From Streptomyces globosus (GTDB lineage: Bacteria; Actinomycetota; Actinomycetes; Streptomycetales; Streptomycetaceae), in the NCBI RefSeq assembly GCF_003325375.1, contig NZ_CP030862.1, positions 1,181,501 to 1,245,500 on the forward strand: a stretch of 64,000 bases of DNA, read 5' to 3'. The notes under the pieces were generated by a model that was not told the DNA's origin, made no database searches, and was given only the letters and a program-made list of their open reading frames with translations. The position numbers and the translations under genes were made by a program. The first letter of the stretch is position 1. Every line of letters starts with the position of its first letter. Positions 45,108 to 53,056 of the stretch are shown here, piece after piece.

Positions 45108-45734
45108 TCAGGCGCCGGCGGAGCCGCGGAGGCCGTGCATCAGCAGCGCCGTGAACGAGGCCGCCCACAGGCCGTCCACCGGCTCGGAGCTGACCAGGGT
45201 CCGGTGCACCACCGTCCCGGCGATCACGTCGAAGATCAGGTCGGTGGTGCGCTCCGCCACGGCCTCGTCGGGCTCCCGCGGCAGCTCCCCGCGGGCCTGG
45301 GCGCGCTCCCGGCCCAGTACGACGAGGCGTTTCTGCCGGTCGACGATGGCCGAGCGGATGCGGTCGCGCAGCGCCGGGTCCCGCGTGGACTCCGCGACGA
45401 CCGCCATCAGGGCCGTCCGCGCCTCCGGCCGCCGCAGCAGCGCCGCGAACTGGAGGACCACGTTCTCGACGTCGGCCTCCAGGCAGCCCCGGTCGGGGAG
45501 TTCGAGGGAGTCGAAGAGCTCCGCGACGGCGTCCACGACGAGTTCGCTCTTGCCCGCCCAGCGGCGGTACAGGGTGGTCTTCGCCACGCCGGCCCGCGCC
45601 GAGACGTCGCCCATCGTCAGCTTCGACCAGCCCAGCTCGACCAGGGCGTCGCGCGTCGCGGCGAGGATCGCGGCGTCCGCAGCGGCGCTGCGCGGACGGC
45701 CGGTGCGACCGGACGGCGGACTCTCCTTGGGCAT
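45108..45734 (-). CDS. TetR-family transcriptional regulator
   Basis: 208 residues. HTH: ILAATRDALVELGWSKLTMGDVSARAGVAKTTLYRRWAGKSELVVDAV, then a ligand domain with TTDLIFDVIAGTVVHRTLV. ATG 45734 is preceded 7 nt upstream by TATGGT (45747-45742), a leaderless promoter geometry; this favours it over ATG 45746. The sequence TACCCGCCAGTA overlaps that hexamer and recurs upstream of the DUF6230 operon, so autoregulation and control of that operon are suspected. Divergent from the thioredoxin gene. Confidence 0.9.
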   Translation of the reverse strand: MPKESPPSGRTGRPRSAAADAAILAATRDALVELGWSKLTMGDVSARAGVAKTTLYRRWAGKSELVVDAVAELFDSLELPDRGCLEADVENVVLQFAALLRRPEARTALMAVVAESTRDPALRDRIRSAIVDRQKRLVVLGRERAQARGELPREPDEAVAERTTDLIFDVIAGTVVHRTLVSSEPVDGLWAASFTALLMHGLRGSAGA

Positions 45735-45743
45735 GGCGCAGAC

Positions 45744-45759
45744 CATACCCGCCAGTAGC
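45744..45759. promoter_or_regulatory. operator-like site at the tetR promoter
   Basis: TACCCGCCAGTA at 45746-45757, on the tetR -10. The same 12 bases are at 47276-47287. Confidence 0.55.
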
Positions 45760-45830
45760 GGAACCGCCGGGCCCCCCGATCGTGTGCTTCAGATCACGGC
45801 GCGCGGTGGGGCGCCGGGCCCCGCGGGGAG

Positions 45831-45853
45831 TTACGCTACGGCTCGTAGCGTAA
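45831..45853. promoter_or_regulatory. 23-bp palindrome between tetR and the thioredoxin gene
   Basis: TTACGCTACG - gct - CGTAGCGTAA, perfect 10-bp arms. Operator-like in size and symmetry, in the 307-nt divergent region (45735-46041) that otherwise shows no gene. It is an alternative target for the TetR protein. No promoter elements were clear for the thioredoxin gene. Confidence 0.6.
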
Positions 45854-46041
45854 GAGCGACGACCACGCGAAGAGCTACCGGCGCCAGGTGGGGACCCGGC
45901 GCCACCACACCACGGCAGGACCGGCATTCGGGGCCTGCACAGGACGGCACGACACCGCACCGCCGGCCGGGCCGTTCGGAACGGGAACGCAATTCGGCCG
46001 ATGTTTTTCGTCGGCACGCGCGCACGGGGGAGGATGTACGC

Positions 46042-47040
46042 ATGCAGCCCAGAAACATGTCCATGAGCGGCGTCGTCGACCTCGCCGCGGTGAAGGCGGC
46101 CGCCGAGGCCAAGGCGAAGGCCGAGCAGGCGCGCGCCGAAGCGGCCCGGCAGGCCGCGCAGGGCGGCGCCCCCGCCCCGGGCGCGGTGCCGCCGTCGGCC
46201 CTCGTGACCGACGTCGACGAGGCCGGCTTCGAACGCGACGTCCTCCAGCTCTCCTCCGAGGTCCCGGTCGTCCTGGACTTCTGGGCCGAGTGGTGCCAGC
46301 CCTGCAAGCAGCTCAGCCCGCTGCTGGAGCGCCTCGTCGTCGAGGCGAACGGCCGCCTCGTCATGGCCAAGGTCGACGTCGACGCCAACCAGATGCTGAT
46401 GCAGCAGTTCGGCATCCAGGGCATCCCCGCAGTGTTCGCGGTGGTTGCCGGGCAGGTGCTGCCGCTGTTCCAGGGCGTCGCCCCCGAGCAGGAGATCCGC
46501 GCCACCCTGGCCCAGCTCGTCCAGGTCGCCGAGGAGCGCTTCGGCATCATCGGCCTCCAGGTCGACCCGGCCGCCGAGGGGGGCGCCCCGGCGGGATCCG
46601 CCCCGGCGGCGGCTCCGGCCGGCCCGCACGACGCGCTGCTGGAGGCGGCCGTCACCGCCCTCGACGCGGGCGACCTGCCCGGCGCGATCCAGGCGTACAA
46701 GAACGTGCTCTCCGACGACCCGGCCAACACCGAGGCCCGGCTGGGCCTCGCGCAGGCCGAGCTCCTGGCCCGCGTCCAGAGCGCCGACCCGCAGGCGGTG
46801 CGCCGCGCCGCCGCCGAGAACCCGGCCGACCCGCAGGCCCAGATCGCGGCCGCGGACCTCGACCTCGTCGGCGGGCACGTCGAGGACGCCTTCGGCCGCC
46901 TCATCGACACCGTGCGCGTCACCGCCGGCGCCGACCGGGACGCCGTACGGGTCCGGCTGCTGGAGCTGTTCGAGGTCATCGGCGCGGACGACCCCCGGGT
47001 GGGTCAGGCGCGCGCGGCCCTCGCGCGGGTGCTGTTCTAG
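46042..47040 (+). CDS. thioredoxin-domain protein with TPR-like C-terminus (CnoX-like)
   Basis: 332 residues. N-terminal Ala/Lys coiled segment (AAVKAAAEAKAKAEQARAEAARQAA), thioredoxin domain about 50-160 with VVLDFWAEWCQPCKQLSPLLERL (CxxC is C-Q-P-C) and IQGIPAVFAVVAGQ, then linker and tetratricopeptide-type helices (AVTALDAGDLPGAIQAYKNVLSDDPANTEARLGLAQAELL). The layout matches the YbbN/CnoX co-chaperone family, which holds oxidatively damaged clients. ATG 46042 with GGGGGAGG 8 nt upstream. Confidence 0.9.
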   Translation: MQPRNMSMSGVVDLAAVKAAAEAKAKAEQARAEAARQAAQGGAPAPGAVPPSALVTDVDEAGFERDVLQLSSEVPVVLDFWAEWCQPCKQLSPLLERLVVEANGRLVMAKVDVDANQMLMQQFGIQGIPAVFAVVAGQVLPLFQGVAPEQEIRATLAQLVQVAEERFGIIGLQVDPAAEGGAPAGSAPAAAPAGPHDALLEAAVTALDAGDLPGAIQAYKNVLSDDPANTEARLGLAQAELLARVQSADPQAVRRAAAENPADPQAQIAAADLDLVGGHVEDAFGRLIDTVRVTAGADRDAVRVRLLELFEVIGADDPRVGQARAALARVLF

Positions 47041-47102
47041 GCGGCCCGCACCCCCCGGCCGTGCCGTCGCGGACCGGCCGGGGATTTGTTGACACGGAGA
47101 CG

Positions 47103-47148
47103 AACAGCGGCCGCGCTTTGCCAAAACTTGGCAAACGCGGCCGCTGTT
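47103..47148 (+). terminator. terminator of the thioredoxin/TPR gene
   Basis: AACAGCGGCCGCG-c-TTTGCCAA pairs with TTGGCAAACGCGGCCGCTGTT through a 21-bp stem with one bulged C and a three-base loop. It lies about 60 nt after the stop. Confidence 0.75.
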
Positions 47149-47159
47149 ACTCGCAGTAA
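47147..47159. promoter_or_regulatory. palindrome TTACTcgcAGTAA
   Basis: Perfect 5-bp arms around CGC, overlapping the tail of the preceding hairpin. It is similar in half-site to the next dyad (TTAC...GTAA) and could be a second operator of the same regulator. Confidence 0.4.
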
Positions 47160-47272
47160 GTCTCCCTCCGTGAACTGTCCGGAGTGTTGGGGAATCCCCC
47201 GGTCTGCCGGGGCCATGGGTGGCACCCTGCGTCGCCACCCGGCAGCGCCGCGCCAAACCCCGGTTATCTCGG

Positions 47273-47290
47273 CGTTACCCGCCAGTAACG
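47273..47290. promoter_or_regulatory. dyad CGTTAC-ccgcca-GTAACG, operator-like
   Basis: 6-bp perfect arms. The core TACCCGCCAGTA is identical to the site on the tetR promoter at 45746-45757. It lies 345 nt before the DUF6230 start. Confidence 0.55.
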
Positions 47291-47634
47291 AACCCTCTTG
47301 TGCCCCGGCCGGGAATGCACCACGATCGGCGACGCTCGGTCCTTCCCCGCAGAGCCGCACGCGGCGCCGCGGGGGCAGGGTCCCCACCGGGCCGGCCGGT
47401 GCAGCGGCACCGTCCGCGGGACAGGGGGGTCTTCGCCGCACCCGGCGGAGCCTGTCCTCCAGGCCGCGCGAACGCGCGGCCAGTGGTTGTCGCTCGGGGG
47501 TGAACGCCGGTGCACCGGACGCGGTACGGCCGCGGTACGGCCGCCTGCGCTCCTTCCCGAGGACGTAGCACTTCTCCCATCCCAGGTCGGGCGCTGCCCG
47601 GACCGGAGATGTACGTCCGAGAAGGAGGAACGAA

Positions 47635-48273
47635 ATGAGTTCTCAGGTTCGTGGCGGGACCAGATGGAAGCGCTTCGCGCTCGTCATGGTGCCGAGCATC
47701 GCGGCCACTGCCGCGGTCGGCGTGGGCCTGTCCCAGGGCGCCCTGGCGGCGTCCTTCGCCGTCTCCGGCCAGGACTTCAAGGTCACGGCCGACAAGCTGG
47801 ACGGTGACAACCTGATCCAGTACGGCGGCATCGCCGAGGGGCACGACCTCAAGGGCAACCCGGCGCACCACCCGGTCACCATCTCCGGGTTCAGCCACGC
47901 CGAGATCACCAACATGTGCCAGTCGCTGGTCACGCCGACCCCGCTCGGCAACATCACGCTCCAGCTCCGCACCGGCCACAAGGGCAAGCCGGCCGTCGCG
48001 GACAACATCTACCTGGACGTCGCGGAGCTCGACACCGACGCCGAGTTCACGAACCTCGACATCGGCGTCGCGGTCGGCGACGACAGCCACAAGACCAAGC
48101 CGCAGGCCGGCACGGTCACCAACAAGTACGCGTTCTCGCAGCGCGCCGACAAGGCGGTCCTGACCAAGGTCCGCCAGAAGGCGTGGGCGACGACGGCGGG
48201 CACCTTCAAGCTGCCCGACCTGAAGCTGCGCCTCATGGGCGGCGACCAGCCGTGCTACCAGGACGAGAAGTAG
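47635..48273 (+). CDS. DUF6230 family secreted/membrane protein
   Basis: 212 residues. N-terminal hydrophobic helix (FALVMVPSIAATAAVGVGLSQGALAASFAVSGQDFKVTADKLDG) that could be a signal or anchor; the rest is predicted beta-rich (TISGFSHAEITNMCQSLVTPTPLGNITLQLRTGHKGKPAVADNIYLDVAELDTDAEFTNLDIGVAVGDDS). Two Cys, near 105 and 208, may form a disulphide. Sometimes mislabelled cholesterol esterase, which the sequence does not support. ATG 47635 with GAAGGAGG upstream. First of three genes; function unknown. Confidence 0.85.
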   Translation: MSSQVRGGTRWKRFALVMVPSIAATAAVGVGLSQGALAASFAVSGQDFKVTADKLDGDNLIQYGGIAEGHDLKGNPAHHPVTISGFSHAEITNMCQSLVTPTPLGNITLQLRTGHKGKPAVADNIYLDVAELDTDAEFTNLDIGVAVGDDSHKTKPQAGTVTNKYAFSQRADKAVLTKVRQKAWATTAGTFKLPDLKLRLMGGDQPCYQDEK

Positions 48274-48386
48274 CCCGTCCCGGAGTGTGACCGGCAGGGC
48301 GGTCGGCGGCGGCGCACGCAGCGGCCGACCGCCCGTCGGGGCTCCACAGAGTTCTCCGTACCACCGTTTCCAGGGAGCTGTTGTCC

Positions 48387-48950
48387 ATGACCCCCCAGGC
48401 CCCGGTCTACGAACGCGCCGCCGATGACGCTTGGCTCACCGCGGTGTACTACCGCTTCCACGCCTGGAGCGGTCGCCGACCCTTCTGGGCCGGGCTGTTC
48501 ACGCTCCTCGGCGGTATTCCGATCGTCTACTTCCCGTACGCGGACATGCGGCTCGGCAACGTCACCATCGCGATGGCGACGACGACAGGCTCGGGCTCGC
48601 TGATCATCGGCGTCCTGCTCGTCACGCTCGGCCTGACGCTGTGGTTCCAGCAGGGCGTCCGCGTCTTCGCCGGCGTCGCCGCGATCCTGCTGGCCCTGGT
48701 GTCGCTGCCGGTCTCCAACCTCGGCGGCTTCTTCGTCGGCTTCATCTTCGCGATGGTCGGCGGCGCGCTGGCACTGTCCTGGGCGCCGGGGATCCCCGCG
48801 GACGAGGAGGCCGGCGCGGCGGGTGCCGCCGGCAGGGCCCAGGCCCCGCGGATCGGGCCGCAGGGCGTCCCCGCCCCGTACGGAACGGAAACGGAGTACG
48901 CGACCGAGACCACTGCCCACGCCGACGGCGGGAGGAACAGTGCGGGGTGA
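48387..48950 (+). CDS. DUF6114 family membrane protein
   Basis: 187 residues. After a soluble N-terminus (WLTAVYYRFHAWSGRRPFWAGLFTLLGGIPIVYFPYADMRLGNVTIAM) there are four membrane helices, including SGSLIIGVLLVTLGLTLWFQ and FAGVAAILLALVSLPVSNLGGFFVGFIFAMVGGALAL, and a polar tail. ATG 48387 with GGGAG 9 nt upstream preferred to TTG 48381. Its end overlaps the next gene by 11 nt. Always found, in my memory, next to DUF6230 proteins; joint function unknown. Confidence 0.87.
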   Translation: MTPQAPVYERAADDAWLTAVYYRFHAWSGRRPFWAGLFTLLGGIPIVYFPYADMRLGNVTIAMATTTGSGSLIIGVLLVTLGLTLWFQQGVRVFAGVAAILLALVSLPVSNLGGFFVGFIFAMVGGALALSWAPGIPADEEAGAAGAAGRAQAPRIGPQGVPAPYGTETEYATETTAHADGGRNSAG

Positions 48951-50205
48951 CGAGACGCAGCGGGGCACGGTCCCGAGCGAAGAGTCCCGTGAGAGAAGGG
49001 GGCCGCGGCACGCCGCGCCCCGCAAGTCGCTGCTGAACAAGATCCAGATACCCGTCGGCAGGACCATGGCCCTGGCGGCCATGCCGACGGCCGTGTTCGT
49101 CGGGATGGGCATCGCCCCCAAGCTGGCGGTGGCCGACGACAAGGAGATCCCCTTCGCCCCCGGCCCGTGCGTGACGCGGTCCGACGAACCCGCGGAGTCG
49201 GCCTCCCCGAGCCCCTCGAAGAGCCCCGAGCCGAGCGCGTCCCCCGGCTCCTCCGCCGCTCCCAAGCCCGGCCCCACCCCGCCGGCACCCAAGCCGTCCG
49301 CCGCCAGGCCGTCCGCCGACCCGCGGTCCGCGAAGACGGCCACGACCCCGCCGGCCGCACCCGCCCCGTCGGCGTCCGCGTCCGCCACGGTGAACCCGCT
49401 GGACCCCCTGGACATCGGCGGCAAGGTCAAGGACCTCTTCGGCTCCCTGCGCCCGCAGCCGTCGGCGACCCCGACGCCCGCGGCCCCGACCCCGTCCGCC
49501 CCGGCCCCGACGACTCCGGCCAAGCCGGCGCCTGACCCCGCGGCCGACGCCATCCGCGAGGCGGCGAAGAAGGTCGGCGCCGGTGTCACGGAGTTGTCCC
49601 AGGACGTCAAGGACACCGCCACCAAGCCGAAGGACGAGACGGGCGCGAAGAAGGACGGCGACGACAAGGACGGCGCGAAGCCGGACGCGTCGGCGGACCC
49701 GGACGGCAAGCAGCCCTTCCCGTGCCCGACCCACGACCCGGAGGCCCTGGCCAACGCGAAGCTGGAGCCGGGCATCCCGCTCCTGCCGGACGAGCCCTGG
49801 TACCTGGACAGTTCGCTGCTGACCCTCTACGGCCTGGACTACCAGGGCATCGTCGAGGTGAAGACGGCGAGCGGGAAGACCAAGAAGGTCCTGAAGTTCA
49901 CCGCGGACTCTCTGGACATCAAGGACCTGTACCAGACCGTCGGCAAGGGCGCGAACACCGCCCACCTGAAGTCCCGCCCCGGCTCCACCTCCAAGATCCG
50001 CGGCGGCGAGGTGACGATGTACACGGAGAGCCTGAAGGGCAACCTGTTCGGGATCATCCCGATCGAGTTCTCCCCGGACAGCCCGCCGCCCCTGAACGTC
50101 CCCTTCGCGTTCTTCACGAACGTCAAGGTCGTCCAGGCCAGCCAGTTCGGCGGCACCCTCACCGTCCCGGGCCTGAAGAACTACATCGGCCCGCCGGAGG
50201 GATAG
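48940..50205 (+). CDS. secreted/anchored protein with Ser/Pro/Thr-rich linker, third gene of the DUF6230 operon
   Basis: About 421 residues. Basic N-terminus, hydrophobic segment MALAAMPTAVFVGMGIAPKLAVADD, long Pro/Ala/Ser/Lys linker (to about residue 255, including charged KDETGAKKDGDDKDGAKPDAS), then a folded C-terminal domain beginning PFPCPTHDP and containing WYLDSSLLTLYGLDYQGIVEVKTASGKTKKVLKFTADSLDI and VPGLKNYIGPPEG. No known domain recognised. GTG 48940 overlaps DUF6114; GGAGGA lies 3 nt before it, a short spacing. The linker suggests spanning the cell wall. Ends with a very strong terminator. Confidence 0.82.
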   Translation: MRGDETQRGTVPSEESRERRGPRHAAPRKSLLNKIQIPVGRTMALAAMPTAVFVGMGIAPKLAVADDKEIPFAPGPCVTRSDEPAESASPSPSKSPEPSASPGSSAAPKPGPTPPAPKPSAARPSADPRSAKTATTPPAAPAPSASASATVNPLDPLDIGGKVKDLFGSLRPQPSATPTPAAPTPSAPAPTTPAKPAPDPAADAIREAAKKVGAGVTELSQDVKDTATKPKDETGAKKDGDDKDGAKPDASADPDGKQPFPCPTHDPEALANAKLEPGIPLLPDEPWYLDSSLLTLYGLDYQGIVEVKTASGKTKKVLKFTADSLDIKDLYQTVGKGANTAHLKSRPGSTSKIRGGEVTMYTESLKGNLFGIIPIEFSPDSPPPLNVPFAFFTNVKVVQASQFGGTLTVPGLKNYIGPPEG

Positions 50206-50209
50206 CCCG

Positions 50210-50259
50210 CAGACGGCGGCGCCCCGGACCCCTGCAAAGGTCCGGGGCGCCGCCGTCTG
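50210..50259. terminator. bidirectional terminator
   Basis: A perfect 21-bp stem (left arm 50210-50230 beginning CAGACGGCGGCGCC; right arm 50239-50259), loop cctgcaaa, between the convergent DUF6230 operon and pyk. Confidence 0.92.
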
Positions 50260-50276
50260 AGGCTGTGCGTGCGGCG

Positions 50277-51707
50277 TCAGGCCAGGTTCGGGCCGCCCAG
50301 GTGGTGGACTCGGACCATGTTCGTCGTGCCGGGGACGCCGGGCGGGGAGCCCGCCGTGATGATCATCGTGTCGCCGGCGTTGTAGCGGCCGAGCTTGACC
50401 ATCTCGGAGTCCACCAGGTCGACCATGGCGTCGGTGGTGTCCACGTGCGGGACGACGTACGAGTCGACGCCCCAGCTCAGCGTGAGCTGGTTGCGGGTGT
50501 TGACGTCCGTGGTGAACGCGACGATCGGCTGGACCGCGCGGTAGCGCGAGAGGCGGCGGGCGGTGTCGCCGGACTGCGTGAAGGCGACCAGCGCCTTCCC
50601 GTCGAGGAAGTCGGCGATCTCGCAGGCCGCGCGGGCGACCGAGCCGCCCTGCGTACGCGGCTTCTTGCCCGGGACCAGCGGCTGCAGGCCCTTGGCGAGC
50701 AGTTCCTCCTCGGCCGCCGCGACGATCTTCGACATCGTCTTGACGGTCTCGATCGGGTAGGCGCCCACCGAGGACTCCGCCGACAGCATGACCGCGTCGG
50801 CGCCGTCGAGGATCGCGTTGGCCACGTCGGAGGCCTCGGCGCGGGTCGGGCGGGAGTTGGTGATCATCGACTCCATCATCTGGGTCGCGACGATCACCGG
50901 CTTGGCGTTGCGGCGGCACATCTCGATGAGCCGCTTCTGGACCATCGGGACCTTTTCGAGGGGGTACTCGACCGCCAGGTCGCCGCGGGCCACCATGACC
51001 GCGTCGAAGGCCGCGACGACGGCCTCCATGTTCTCCACCGCCTGCGGCTTCTCCACCTTGGCGATGACGGGGACCCGGCGGCCCTCCTCGTCCATCACGC
51101 GGTGGACGTCCTTGACGTCGTCGGCGTCGCGGACGAAGGACAGGGCGACCATGTCGCAGCCCATCCGCAGCGCGAAGCGCAGGTCGTCGACGTCCTTCTC
51201 CGACAGGGCGGGGACGTTGACGGCGGCACCCGGCAGGTTGATGCCCTTGTGGTCGGAGATCACGCCGCCCTCGATGACGATGGTCCGCACCCGCGGGCCG
51301 TCGACCTCGATCACGCGCAGCTCGACGTTGCCGTCGTTGATCAGGACCTGGTCGCCCTTGGCGACGTCGCCCGGCAGCCCCTTGTACGTGGTGCCGCAGA
51401 CGGACTTGTCGCCCGGGACGTCCTCGGTGGTGATGGTGAACTCGTCACCGCGCACCAGCTCGACCGGGCCCTCGGCGAAGGTCTCCAGGCGGATCTTGGG
51501 GCCCTGGAGGTCGGCGAGGACGCCGACCGCCCGCCCGGTGTCCTCGGACACCTTGCGGACGCGGTCGTACCGCTCCTGGTGCTCTGCCTGGGACCCGTGG
51601 CTGAAGTTGAAACGGGCCACGTTCATACCGGCCTCCATGAGCGCTTTCAGCTGCTCATAGGAGTCGACGGCGGGGCCCAGCGTGCAGACGATTTTGGAAC
51701 GGCGCAT
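50277..51707 (-). CDS. pyk: pyruvate kinase
   Basis: 476 residues. Final ATP-forming step of glycolysis. MRRSKIVCTLGPAVDSYEQLKALMEAGMNVARFNFSHGS, KGDQVLINDG, active-site MVARGDLAVEYP, TQMMESMI and a C-terminal regulatory domain. ATG 51707 lies 7 nt after TAGGAT (51720-51715), again the leaderless layout, which decides the start over 51770. Same strand as ackA and pta, 64 nt after ackA. Confidence 0.96.
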   Translation of the reverse strand: MRRSKIVCTLGPAVDSYEQLKALMEAGMNVARFNFSHGSQAEHQERYDRVRKVSEDTGRAVGVLADLQGPKIRLETFAEGPVELVRGDEFTITTEDVPGDKSVCGTTYKGLPGDVAKGDQVLINDGNVELRVIEVDGPRVRTIVIEGGVISDHKGINLPGAAVNVPALSEKDVDDLRFALRMGCDMVALSFVRDADDVKDVHRVMDEEGRRVPVIAKVEKPQAVENMEAVVAAFDAVMVARGDLAVEYPLEKVPMVQKRLIEMCRRNAKPVIVATQMMESMITNSRPTRAEASDVANAILDGADAVMLSAESSVGAYPIETVKTMSKIVAAAEEELLAKGLQPLVPGKKPRTQGGSVARAACEIADFLDGKALVAFTQSGDTARRLSRYRAVQPIVAFTTDVNTRNQLTLSWGVDSYVVPHVDTTDAMVDLVDSEMVKLGRYNAGDTMIITAGSPPGVPGTTNMVRVHHLGGPNLA

Positions 51708-51714
51708 GGAGCGG

Positions 51715-51720
51715 ATCCTA
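51715..51720 (-). promoter_or_regulatory. leaderless -10 of pyk
   Basis: TAGGAT on the minus strand, 7 nt before ATG 51707; the spacing equals that of other leaderless genes in this window. No strong -35. pyk therefore has its own promoter besides any read-through from pta-ackA. Confidence 0.6.
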
Positions 51721-51771
51721 TCGGTTTGTTTCGTAGCGGAATATTCCGTCTGGTGGAAGGTCCAAGACACG

Positions 51772-52989
51772 CTACCGAGCTACCAGCGCGTAGGCCTGCC
51801 TCGCGATCTCCAGCTCCTCGTCCGTCGGGACCACGGCCACCGCCACGCGGGCGCCCGCCGGGGAGACCACCCGCGGCTCAGGCGACCGTACGGCGTTGGC
51901 CTGCGGGTCCACGGCCAGGCCGAGCCCCGCCAGGCCGTCCACCACGGCCTGGCGCACCTGGTGGGCGTTCTCGCCGACCCCGGCGGTGAACACGAGCGCG
52001 TCCACCCGGCCGAGCACCGCGGTGTACGCGCCGACGTACTTCTTCAGCCGGTGGACGTACGCCGCGAACGCGAGCCGCGCCGACTCGTCGCCGTCGCCCG
52101 CCCGCCGCAGCACCTCGCGCATGTCGTTGTCGCCGCACAGCCCCAGCAGACCGCTCTTCTTGTTCAGGAGCGAGTCGATCTCGTCCACCGACAGGCCCCC
52201 CACCCGTGCCAGGTGGAAGACCACCGCCGGGTCCAGATCGCCCGAACGGGTGCCCATGACCAGGCCCTCCAGCGGCGTCAGGCCCATCGACGTCTCCACG
52301 CACACCCCGCCGCGCACCGCCGACGCCGAGGCGCCGTTGCCCAGGTGCAGCACGATCACGTTGACGTCCGCGACCGGCCGGCCGAGGAGCTTGGCCGCGG
52401 CCCGCGACACGTACGCATGCGAGGTGCCGTGGAAGCCGTACCGGCGGATCGCGTACCGGTCCGCCGTCGCCGCGTCGATCGCGTAGCGGGCCGCGTGCTC
52501 CGGCATCGTCGCGTGGAAGGCCGTGTCGAAGACCGCCACCTGCGGGACGTCCGCCCGCAGGGCGCGCGCCACCTCGATGCCCGTGACGTTCGCCGGGTTG
52601 TGCAGCGGGGCCAGCGGGATCAGGCTGCGGATCTCCGCCAGTACCTCGTCGTCGATCACGGTCGGCTCGGTGAAGCGGGTCCCGCCGTGCACCACGCGGT
52701 GCCCGACGGCCGCCAGCTCGGGGGAGTCCAGGCCCGTCCCGTCGGCGGCGAGCTCCGCGGCGACCGCCTCCAGCGCCTCCCGGTGGTCGCCGATCGCCCC
52801 GGTCCGCTCGCGCCTGCCGCCCCCGGCGGCCGGTCCGGCCAGCGGCTCGTGGACCAGCCGGGAGGTTCCCTCCCCGATCCGCTCCACGAGGCCGGCGGCG
52901 AGCCGGGTCGGGCCGGCCATGTCGAGCAGCTGGTACTTCACCGACGAGGAGCCGGAGTTGAGGACGAGGACGCGGGATGCGGTGGTCAC
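51772..52989 (-). CDS. ackA: acetate kinase
   Basis: 405 residues. Converts acetyl phosphate and ADP to acetate and ATP (reversible). Opening RVLVLNSGSSSVKYQLLDM, HRVVHGGTRF, FDTAFHATMP, RYGFHGTSHAYV, HLGNGASASAV and GLVMGTRSGDLDP are the classic family motifs. GTG 52989 with GAAAGCTCC upstream (GGAAAG). 67 nt downstream of pta on the same strand; the two make the acetate switch pathway. Confidence 0.96.
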   Translation of the reverse strand: MTTASRVLVLNSGSSSVKYQLLDMAGPTRLAAGLVERIGEGTSRLVHEPLAGPAAGGGRRERTGAIGDHREALEAVAAELAADGTGLDSPELAAVGHRVVHGGTRFTEPTVIDDEVLAEIRSLIPLAPLHNPANVTGIEVARALRADVPQVAVFDTAFHATMPEHAARYAIDAATADRYAIRRYGFHGTSHAYVSRAAAKLLGRPVADVNVIVLHLGNGASASAVRGGVCVETSMGLTPLEGLVMGTRSGDLDPAVVFHLARVGGLSVDEIDSLLNKKSGLLGLCGDNDMREVLRRAGDGDESARLAFAAYVHRLKKYVGAYTAVLGRVDALVFTAGVGENAHQVRQAVVDGLAGLGLAVDPQANAVRSPEPRVVSPAGARVAVAVVPTDEELEIARQAYALVAR

Positions 52990-53056
52990 GTGGGGAGCTT
53001 TCCTTCGGGAGCGGCGGAGCAGGAGCGGCGGGCGGGGCGGGGGAACGGGCGTGCGG

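Larger units (their letters stand above)
47041..47634. other. 594-nt intergenic region before the DUF6230 operon
   Basis: No credible gene. It contains the terminator hairpin 47103-47148, a 13-bp palindrome TTACT-cgc-AGTAA at 47147-47159, and GTTACccgccaGTAAC-type dyad around 47273-47290. The long leader between the dyad and the ATG at 47635 (about 345 nt) has no clear structure I could assign. GAAGGAGG precedes the ATG. Confidence 0.65.

Noticed and set aside
47298..47807. 169-codon ORF in the gap before the DUF6230 gene
   Set aside because: Overlaps the real gene out of frame, low-quality composition, no ribosome site.
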